A stretch of 13,778 nucleotides of DNA from Dysgonamonadaceae bacterium. Its GTDB lineage: Bacteria > Bacteroidota > Bacteroidia > Bacteroidales > Azobacteroidaceae. Of the stretch, positions 1-8,400 are shown piece by piece; within the stretch, counting starts at the first letter, position 1, and every line of letters begins with the position of its first letter. Below the pieces are notes generated by a model, which saw only the letters and a program-made list of their open reading frames with translations, was not told the origin of the DNA and did no database searches. The DNA lies in the NCBI GenBank assembly GCA_031287395.1, contig JAITTA010000118.1, positions 1 through 13,778 of the forward strand, written 5' to 3'. Made by a program: the position numbers and the translations under genes.

Positions 1-145
1 AATTTTTATCAAAAATAATTGGCCTCCCTCCATAAACATTCGGTCCTTTTACTTCATGACTTTTACAGCAGGATAAAAAGAATACAGAAACCAGAAAAAG
101 AAAGACCGGAAATATTATTGACACTATAAATTTAACTTTTATCAT
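1..145 (-). CDS. Putative lipoprotein, N-terminal part only (gene runs off the left edge)
   Basis: An open frame starts with ATG at 145 and stays open for 48 codons to the window edge, so only the N-terminus is visible. The protein begins with a short basic start (MIKVK), then a long hydrophobic stretch of about 20 residues, then FFLSCCKS at residues 22-29, followed by polar sequence. This looks like a lipoprotein signal peptide, with Cys26 or Cys27 as the lipid-bearing residue, although the lipobox is not ideal. The ATG overlaps the stop of a 21-codon frame (TAATG, bases 147-143; small frame 210-145), which would allow translational coupling with transcripts reading through from nadC. A TAATTTTG box at 160-153 would place a transcript start almost on the ATG. 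I do not recognise the family. What is seen: open frame and signal. What is inferred: membrane anchoring. Confidence 0.55.
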   Translation of the reverse strand, partial: MIKVKFIVSIIFPVFLFLVSVFFLSCCKSHEVKGPNVYGGRPIIFDKN

Positions 146-152
146 TAATTAC

Positions 153-160
153 CAAAATTA
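153..160 (-). promoter_or_regulatory. Possible -7 box (TAATTTTG) before the edge lipoprotein
   Basis: The minus strand reads TAATTTTG, which fits the Bacteroides -7 consensus TAnnTTTG. No TTTG is found at the usual upstream distance, and the box ends only 7 bases before the ATG, so the transcript would be nearly leaderless. In AT-rich spacer sequence this may be chance. Confidence 0.2.
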
Positions 161-173
161 GAAAAATTATTAT

Positions 174-278
174 TTATATAAATTGCCTCTGGAGCAGAAG
201 TATTACCCATGCATGTCCGCCTCCATCACTTTTCTGCCCTCCAACAAGCACAGGACAATTATTTTTAAGAGATTTCAT
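174..278 (-). pseudogene. Fragment of a C10 (streptopain-like) cysteine peptidase
   Basis: A 34-codon frame (ATG at 278, TAA ending at 174) lies 16 bases after the nadC stop. Residues 3-26 read SLKNNCPVLVGG, then a Gly-rich turn, then GGGHAWVI. This matches the segment around the catalytic His of family C10 peptidases (streptopain/SpeB and its Bacteroides relatives), where a phrase like 'S-L-x-N-x-x-P-V' is followed by a glycine-rich loop and G-H-A-[FW]-V-I-D-G. The Asp-Gly that should follow is missing. After Ile26 the frame continues as LLLQRQFI and stops. The catalytic Cys domain and the Trp-Gly-Trp region are absent in all three frames nearby. A frame stop (TAG) directly precedes the ATG. 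I read it as a decayed remnant; an independent micro-ORF is less likely. The resemblance is short and comes from memory of the family, so it needs a profile search. Confidence 0.45.
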
Positions 279-294
279 CTAAAAAAAGTAAAAA

Positions 295-1143
295 TCAACA
301 GGCTTTCAGGCTCATATCCAGACTTTTAACCGAATGAGTCAATGCCCCGACAGAAATATAATCGACACCACATTCGGCATAATCCCGAATTGTATCGAAA
401 GTAATCCCTCCGGAAGATTCGATCTCATAGCGTCCGTCAACCAGTTTTACCGCCTTCCGCGTATCTCCGGTATTGAAATTATCAAGCATAATGCGATCGA
501 CTCCCCCTACTTTCAGGACTTCGTTCAATTCTTCGAAGTTCCGAACCTCAATCTCTATTTTCAGGTGCTTATCATTAGCCCAACAATATTCTTTAGCTCT
601 TTGAATAGCATTCGCAATTCCTCCGGCAAAATCCACATGATTATCTTTCAATAAAATCATATCGAAAAGTCCTATCCGGTGATTTTCCCCGCCACCGATC
701 CTGACGGCTTCTTTTTCCAGAATCCTCATGCCCGGAGTTGTTTTCCGGGTATCCAGGATTCTTGTTTTTGTTCCTTCCAACCGGCGGACATATTTACGGG
801 TAATGGTTGCAATGCCGCTCATACGCTGCATGACATTCAATACCAGACGTTCGGTTTGAAGCAAAGACTGGACTTTCCCTGCAACCGTAAAAGCAATATC
901 ACCGTATTTCACTTCCGTTCCGTCATCAATCATGATTTTCATTTGCAATTCAGGATCAAATGCATGAAAAATCTGTTTTGCGATGTCTACACCCGCTAAA
1001 ACTCCGTTTTCCTTTACAATCAATTGTACCTTTCCCTGAGCGCTTGCAGGAATACTGCACAAGGTCGTATGATCACCATCGCCGATATCCTCGGCAAAGG
1101 CCAACCTTATCAGTTCATTCATTAATTGCTGTTTCGTATTCAT
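295..1143 (-). CDS. nadC: Nicotinate-nucleotide pyrophosphorylase (quinolinate phosphoribosyltransferase)
   Basis: NadC converts quinolinate and PRPP to nicotinate mononucleotide, CO2 and pyrophosphate, the step joining de novo quinolinate synthesis to the NAD pathway in the cytoplasm. The 282-residue product has the usual length of the family and its full motif set: EDIGDGDHTT near the start, QTER (96-99), DTRKT (131-135), GGGENHR (150-156), KDNH (166-169), the acidic pair Glu197/Glu199, LDNF (220-223), SSGGI (243-247) and SVGALTHS (264-271). These supply the phosphate- and quinolinate-binding residues. I chose ATG at 1143 because family members begin just before the AFAEDIGDGDHTT block. A GTG at 1182 would add 13 residues without family support. 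It lies 46 bases after the upstream peptidase gene and probably shares its transcript. No hairpin terminator follows, only a T-rich run. Identity is secure. Confidence 0.96.
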   Translation of the reverse strand: MNTKQQLMNELIRLAFAEDIGDGDHTTLCSIPASAQGKVQLIVKENGVLAGVDIAKQIFHAFDPELQMKIMIDDGTEVKYGDIAFTVAGKVQSLLQTERLVLNVMQRMSGIATITRKYVRRLEGTKTRILDTRKTTPGMRILEKEAVRIGGGENHRIGLFDMILLKDNHVDFAGGIANAIQRAKEYCWANDKHLKIEIEVRNFEELNEVLKVGGVDRIMLDNFNTGDTRKAVKLVDGRYEIESSGGITFDTIRDYAECGVDYISVGALTHSVKSLDMSLKAC

Positions 1144-1157
1144 CGGTTCATCTTCTT

Positions 1158-1185
1158 GGTGTGATACTCTGATACTGTACACACC
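1158..1185 (-). repeat. Small inverted repeat with a tandem GATACT loop in the peptidase-nadC gap
   Basis: GGTGTG (1158-1163) and CACACC (1180-1185) are exact inverted copies, 6 bp with a 16-base loop. On the plus strand the loop carries GATACT twice, two bases apart. The hairpin would sit between the peptidase stop codon and the nadC ATG, leaving 14 bases for ribosome binding. It has no following U-run, so it is not a terminator. It may affect RNA processing or nadC translation, or be chance. Confidence 0.3.
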
Positions 1186-1189
1186 GGTT

Positions 1190-2383
1190 TCACTCGATAT
1201 TCAATTTCTTTTTCAGTTCCTTGGACAAAACATCCTTATGAACGACAATATTCAAAGTTTTATATTTTACAAATGCTTCGGAAGCATACCAGGTACCTTT
1301 ATATTTATTTTTTTCTCCCCAGGAATTTTTCACCAAGAAATAAACCGTACCATTCTGATCCTTTGCAGTTCCATATATTAACATCCCATGATCGTCTGTT
1401 GTCTGGTAATTATCAAAAGCAATTTGCTTCATTTCCTGGGTAATATTCAATTCTTTGACCGGTTTTCCGGACTCGGAAATCACTTTCTCTCTTTCAGTTG
1501 GAGTAAGACCCAACCAGTGAGCCTGATCGGATCCGGGACCTTCCGGAACTTCCAAATCCGGGACCACGGCAATTCCATTACGTGAAAACCCTTTTTCACT
1601 GACATCACTGGCCCACGCAACACAATATCCCTTGTCAACAGCATAGTGCATTACTGCCATGATTTCATCCAAAGGAAGGTTATACGACAAAGCCCAACGC
1701 CAATTATCCGGTACTTCAATCGGAAAGGCCATATAAAAAGGATGATGTGTGAAAGAAGTTAAAGATACATAATTATCCGCATCAATTCCCAATGATTGCG
1801 CAAAAGATTGAGGAGTATATTCTTTTCCGTCGTAAGTAAATTTTTCCGGGCATTTTCCCAGATAGGAATCCAGAATTCCCCTGTATCCATTAAACCAGGC
1901 AGGAGATAATTTCCCGTTTTTATTCTTGATTACTGTTGTAACATACGATTCCAACAAGACATCCATTTCACCGTGACGATGGGAAGTTTCTCCATAATTC
2001 AATCCCTGCATTTCAAGCTCCGGAACGAGACCATAATCACGAATACCGTCGATGACATCGGCAAAAGACCCTCCACCGGCAAAGTTTGTCTTTCCATGCA
2101 TCCTGACATATTTTTTCGCTTTATCCTGATAATTCTTGTGTACTATATACATTTCCGAAAAGTCATAAGTACTTTTTCCCATCCGGAGTAATTCACTTTC
2201 AATAAAAGCCAAACCGGAAAAGCACCAACACGTGCCCGAACTCGCCTGATTTTTGATCGAGGTAACCGGATTCTCCTTTATAGTTGTGAACTGAAATCCC
2301 CCGGAAGACTTTGATTGTTCGTCCTGAGCCCATGCTCCCAGGCTCAGAAATGAAATTGCAATTAACAGAATAAATTGTTTCAT
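1190..2383 (-). CDS. Exported C1B-family cysteine peptidase (bleomycin hydrolase / aminopeptidase C-like)
   Basis: A papain-fold peptidase of the bleomycin hydrolase (C1B) group. The catalytic set is all visible in the 397-residue product: oxyanion Gln46, nucleophile Cys52 in SGTCWCFS, His332 in DDHGM, and Asn353 in VKNSWG. Residues 1-20 form a typical signal peptide (Lys after Met, hydrophobic core, AWAQ end), so unlike the cytoplasmic PepC enzymes this one should be exported to the periplasm or beyond. The C-terminus has no type IX sorting domain, so it is not an obvious SprA cargo despite the adjacency. ATG at 2383 is chosen because it begins the signal peptide and follows a consensus promoter. 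The earlier GTG at 2407 falls inside that promoter. The gene lies 55 bases after sprA and 46 bases before nadC. Likely role: aminopeptidase or oligopeptide breakdown; substrate unknown. Confidence 0.88.
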   Translation of the reverse strand: MKQFILLIAISFLSLGAWAQDEQSKSSGGFQFTTIKENPVTSIKNQASSGTCWCFSGLAFIESELLRMGKSTYDFSEMYIVHKNYQDKAKKYVRMHGKTNFAGGGSFADVIDGIRDYGLVPELEMQGLNYGETSHRHGEMDVLLESYVTTVIKNKNGKLSPAWFNGYRGILDSYLGKCPEKFTYDGKEYTPQSFAQSLGIDADNYVSLTSFTHHPFYMAFPIEVPDNWRWALSYNLPLDEIMAVMHYAVDKGYCVAWASDVSEKGFSRNGIAVVPDLEVPEGPGSDQAHWLGLTPTEREKVISESGKPVKELNITQEMKQIAFDNYQTTDDHGMLIYGTAKDQNGTVYFLVKNSWGEKNKYKGTWYASEAFVKYKTLNIVVHKDVLSKELKKKLNIE

Positions 2384-2406
2384 AAACTGTGGTTTTATAT
2401 TTTCCA

Positions 2407-2438
2407 CAAATGTACTGTTTTTTCAATAATTTTGCAAA
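2407..2438 (-). promoter_or_regulatory. Bacteroides-type promoter for the C1 peptidase (and nadC)
   Basis: On the minus strand TTTG (2438-2435) is followed after exactly 20 bases by TACATTTG (2414-2407). This fits the Bacteroides primary sigma consensus (-33 TTTG, -7 TAnnTTTG). Transcription would begin near 2400, about 15-17 bases before the ATG at 2383. It fills the short sprA-peptidase gap, so the peptidase-nadC pair can be transcribed apart from ruvA-sprA. Confidence 0.65.
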
Positions 2439-5400
2439 CTACTGCATAAGACTCAGATTGATATTGATTCCAAAGCTCGATTTTGCCATCGGATAAGATG
2501 TTGTCGTTACCATCGGGCTTGTAACCTGACGATCGTAAAATGCCTGTATGGTCAGGGCGCGACTCAGACTATAATCTGCCGCCAGACGGATCATGGTTTG
2601 AGCTTCTCCGGCAGAAGCCTGAGTATAAGCATCCTGTATCCTGCGGATTAAATTACTCATACGTTGGAAAGTAATCATTCCGGAAAGTTTGAGGTCATTA
2701 CTGAAATTATTTCCTCCTGATTTTTTGAACTTCATGACTTTGTTGAATTCCGTTATTTTATATTCCATTCCAACATCCAGATTCTCCTGATTAATCTCCA
2801 CTATCTGATTAGACGACACATTCAGGTTAATATTACGGGTCTTTGTCAATCCCAACTTCATAGTCATGTTATTTCTGAAGGTTCCGTTGATTGCAATCAA
2901 CGGGTTAAAAGTTTCCGTGATGCTTGCGGCAGAAATACTGTACGGAGAGGATGGAACCGGCCCCGATACCTGGCTTTGTACATACCCCAGTCCATTTGAA
3001 TTGTCGACCCAGCTACCATGAGAAGTATAATTTCCAACGACATATTTACAACTGTATTCATGTGTAACCAGGAAATTCTTGAAATGCCTGTTGAAGAAAT
3101 CCAGTTTCATGAGTCCGTCGTACGTAAGCTTCCAGTTAGGCAGTATCTGGCTCAGGGAAGGAAAAGCCGAAAGTGAAACTTTATCCGGATTTTTACCGGT
3201 ATAAGCCGCAATAAATGCCGGAATAAGAACATCCATTGAGTTCAAAGTAAAATCACCGTTTCTCGGGTCAAAGTCTTTTCCTGCATAGCCGGCCTCCGAA
3301 ATAAACCCTCCATCGGGATATTTCGTACCGGCATAATAACTTTCCAAACGGTTATAAATAATCTGCCTGTTAGACAAAAACTTTTCAAAAGTTTTGGAAC
3401 GATAACCATCCGAGGATTTATGATTTTCAAACGACGAACGAATAGCAATGGTCGTGATATTGTATGATCCGCCATACACCGGAGAACCTCCGTTTACAAA
3501 ATCAATTTCTTTCCGGGATGTTGTTACCCTATCGGCATTCAGATCAACCCTGAACCCTACGAAAGGTTCCAGAGATGCACGAAAACTAAATGTTTCATTT
3601 TCATTGAATATTGCAGGAGCTATATAAGATGAATTATTCAGCAGCCAGTTCCGGCTTGCAGCTTTGTCCAGGAAACCCTGGTCCGTAAAACCGAAAGCAA
3701 AGTCCCACCCCGGAGCCTTACCGAAACCGGTGTTTCCCTGACCTAAAAAATCTCCGACATTCGGACTGAAATTAGGAATAATACTTCCACTCGAGAGGTT
3801 ATACGATACCCCGGCTGTTCGAACCATCATCAACCCTCTGGATGCAACCTGAGCAATTTTATACCAAGTCGTTTCTTCCAATGGAGGTAATTGAGAAATC
3901 GTAAGTTTCAATTTAACAGAATCCTTATTCTTAATCTGAATAACATTTTTATCCAAAGATTTGAATTTCAATTCATACAGTTTTCCGTCTTCTTTCCTCG
4001 CGGTCAATCTCAGCCGTTTATTATTCAAGTTATGATTCACAATTGTGGACGAATCCAAATTTAACATAATTTCCCCTTCATACTTCGGACGTTCGACAGG
4101 CGGTCTTTTAGCCTGTCTTATCACAGATGTAGAATCTTGTGCACTTCCCCGTCCGGTCCTTGAGGTATTCCTGCGACTATCAGGAATCTGAGTAAAATTA
4201 CTTCTTTGGTTTGAGAATTTCCGGTTAACTTCTCTTAAAAAAGACGATTTATTATAAAGAGACAAGAAATTAAATGTAATATTATTGATGCCTATTGTGC
4301 GTTCATTTCGTATGGTATTCCCGATTTCAAAATTCTCATCCTCTTCATACGCTTCAATCCGGGCTCCCTTTTCCCAATTGTACGTAGCATTGTATGATAA
4401 TGTTCCTCCCATAAAATCCAATGCGGGAACCGATTTGAACGGAATATTATAATTTGCAAGGAATAATTGATTATAATTCAATGGAGTTCCGAGATCCCTG
4501 ATACTTTGGAGTACGGAATCTTTCCATATTTTGTATTCATCCCTGTTATAATTTTTATTTACCTGAACATGAGGGGCATCAATACGGGCTTGGGTTCCGG
4601 TAGTGACAGTCAGATTCAGATTCTTGGTCAGGTTCCATTGTATATTTGTTCCCCGGTTCCAATAGAAATCTTCTCTGAAAGAAGCCGGAATAAGATTCTG
4701 TTCCGGACTGTTCAGGTCCCGGAGTTGTACTTCATAATAATTCCTGGTAATATCGGAAGTAAATCCGATACTTGTAGGCAGATAATTGAAGCCAAAATCT
4801 TTCAAGAACTTCACTGAACCGGAATTGCTTTTCATTCCCTTAAATGGCTCAACCGGCTTTATCATAGGAGAATACAAATAATTAAATGTAGCACGGGCAT
4901 CCGTCTCCCTTTCATAAGTGGTCGTTGCATCCTGTTTATTCCGTTCGGTAAACACATACCCCATCGTAAAATTAGCCGGGTCGTACGGCATTGGATTTTT
5001 ACTTCGTATATCCACATTAAAACTACTTATACCGATACTTTTAGTTATCGATTTCGTCTGGGCAAAAGCCTTGATAGAATCTTTTTCGGTCGATGTCTGA
5101 ACTTCGTCCAACGCCTGTTTCAACAAAATATCCTGATCAAGCGGATTGTATTTCGGGCTTATAACATCTTCGCTATAAGAATAGTAGAATGGAGCTCTGA
5201 TTTTCGCTTTTTCCGGTAAAAATCTTCCGGCCTCGACTGTTGTAGAAATATTGTATTGATGATGATTATCGATATTCCGTTCCATAATCCCCTGGTCGAG
5301 ACCTCCGAATCCGGCGGTTTCCTTACTTCCCTGGAAGTTGAATGTTCCTACATCGGATAATCCGATAAACAGATTCCCGTTTGCCGCCCACCCGTTTTCT

Positions 5401-8400
5401 TCATTGAATTCGGTCAAACGCAATTCATTGATCCAGATTTCTGCTGATTTTGTATTCCTTGAATTATTACGAACCCCTACCATTACCACCTTCACTTCCG
5501 AAAGAGTCGGGTTTCCGACTACAGTTACTTTATTCATCGGTTGATCCGGATCCATCTTTGAATAAGGAGATTGGAAAGAGACGGTCGATCCGGCATTTCT
5601 TTTTTCCCGGTTTCTTTCCAATTTCAGATTAGTCAGTATTTCAAATGGGAAATCGAACATATTTGCTTCCGGCCACACCGCCTCCCGGTCGGCATTGCTT
5701 TTATGGCTATATCTGCCGGGAGGTGTCAATTTCAATGGGATTTCATATTCATAATAATTATTTTTATAATCGGACCCCAGACGCAGAAATACGGAAAACT
5801 CATCATCCCGGAGATCCGAGGTCATGTCTTCTTTGAGTCGTTCGCCGTGCGCAAACATTTGAATACGCTTATATTGCCGGAAATCGAGCGAAGTATTTTT
5901 ATAAATCGCGCGAGCATCGCCCGTCTCCAGATCCGCCACCCTGATCGACAACGCCTGTTCATTCTGTTGACTGAGTTGCGGCTGAGTCGGATCCTGCATC
6001 CGGTTCACACCCGGAGGTAAGACATAATTTACAGGTTCTCTTTCCGAATTTTCCTCTATATTAACGGTAGAGGTACTCAAGGTTCCTGTACCAGATGCAG
6101 GCATATTCGGATTGGAGAGATCCTTGGCATAATTTCTCCATTCCCCCCGGAGTAATCCGAGTCTTCCGAAGCGTAAAACAACCGAATCCGAAAAATCAGT
6201 CAGGAACATGCGGGCAAACCGGATTGTCTTAAAATCCTTGATACCGCCTATATTTTTGTAATTCTGATGGTCGCGGATAGGAATTTTAAACTGATACCAG
6301 GTTACCGTTTCCGTTTTCCCGTTTTTGAGTAGAACCGAAGCTTCCCGCTTATCGACAACATAGTTTTTACCGACTATCATATCCTGTGGACGTATCGATA
6401 CCTTATACTGGAAATACTTTTCATTTTCATTCAGGGTATTGTCCTGATTGATATCTTCAACATCAGGAACCAGTTTGGATGCCGTATTGTACCTTTCACC
6501 CGATTTATCGGACTCAATAGAATTTCCTTCCGTACCATTGTATCTCTTATAACGCCTCAAAATAGAAGCTTCTTCCCTGTCGTAATCCGACCCTCGGAAA
6601 AAATGATAGACATCCCCCGCCGGCGAATTCCGGGGAGAAAACCGGTCATCTCCCATTCTTTCCCAAACCGAAGGATCCAACCGGGCTTCCAAATCATTCA
6701 GAAATTTCGTATAAGACGGGTGGTCAAACTCATCCTTGCTACTCAAACCATTCAATCCGACATCCTGAATTTCCCTCGCTCCGGAAGTATTATCGAAAGC
6801 ATAATTCAAAGATTGCGTATTAGGCACAACCCCCCAGACCGTGGTATCTACCTTACTCGGGTCCTTAACTAAAGGCAAACCGTTTTCAAAAAATTTCCGC
6901 TCGTCTTTCAATACATCTTCCGATATCTCCCCCAGATTAAAATACAGATCTCCTCCTGAAGAATTTCTATCGTAAATAAACGGATCGAGTAACCAAAACT
7001 CAATATGTTCGATATTAGAAGCCTCAAAATCGGTCTGACCCGATTCAATACGTCTGGTGATTCCACCCCAACGTTTCTGAGGATTTATCAATGTTCCGTC
7101 CGGATTCGTTCCCTGGGCGTCCAGGTTATACGGACCACGTTCTTTCGGATAAAAGGCCAGGTTGAATACAGGAAGCGTTGCTTCTGTCGTATAAGTCTGC
7201 CTGCGATTAGGAAACAACTCTGTCTCCTTGACTTCCCTCACATAATGATTCGACAATTGTTCTTTATCATTTTTAATATGATTCGGCGTCATTGTCGAAG
7301 CCCTGGTAAAAAGGCCGTCGATATAGTACCATGCAAGCAAAGCCCGATTGTAACCATAAGACACGTCATTGGATCTTTTAGCTTCCTCAAACAAATCGCC
7401 GTAAGGCGTACTGGAAAGATTCCAGTTATAGACGGCAAGCCAATCGTAGGTCATCTCGGAATTTTCAAAATCATCAACATACGAATACTTCCCTCCGTAT
7501 TCACTCTCGTAATGTCCGGGCAACAACTGGGCAAATTCGCCGTTCAAACTGATCAGGGACGGGACTGTAGCTTCCACAAACGGTAATTTATCGACCAGAT
7601 TAGTGAGCCATTGCGATTGAGTACTATAATTGAAATTAAAACCATAGATGGTATTAGCAATCGCTTCATCGCCCATATTGACCTTCATGGTCAAAGGCAT
7701 TTCGCTCAGCCTCATCACCGTGGCTCCGATACTGAACTTAGGACTAAAATCATAAGTCATGTTCAATCCCATCATTGTTTTACGTTGCATTCCGAAATTA
7801 TTGGACATATTTTCGGAAGACACCTGAATATTAGCATTCTGGTAAGTGGGATCAATCACCGTCACGCTACCGGTCGAATAATCCACCGTATAATGAACAT
7901 TTTCTATCAGTGTTACTCCGTTGGCTGTTACCCTGACCGAACCTGGAGCCAACATCGTTCCTCCCGCACTGATCCCGGAAGTGAAAGAACCTTTGTATTC
8001 CCCGACGAAGACAAACTTGTTCTTCTCCGCAGTCTGCCGTGCAACAGTCAGCGTCGAATCGTATAATTCCTGAAAAACATACTTATCTGCAATAACATCA
8101 TTATTTATTTTCTTCCTCAGATGACTTCCAAAAGGCTCCACTACAGGGAAAATAATCAATCCTTGCTGGGGCATGACCGTATATCCCTCCAGAAAATCGA
8201 AATAACCATCCGGGTTCGGATTTCCCGTAGCATCCAAACGGTCGAGATTCATAACACGAAGCAGCAGTTGATTGGCAATATCTCCCTCCGGAATATAATT
8301 CAGATAAGTTCCCGTCGTATCATTCTGATACTTGATATTCAATTTAAACCTTTCTTTTTGGATATAATTTGTTCCCAAATAATAAACATTCTTCATCATC

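Noticed and set aside
2199..2426. 75-codon minus-strand frame over the start of the C1 peptidase
   Set aside because: It is a shifted-frame shadow of the peptidase, whose own frame carries the catalytic motifs and signal peptide.
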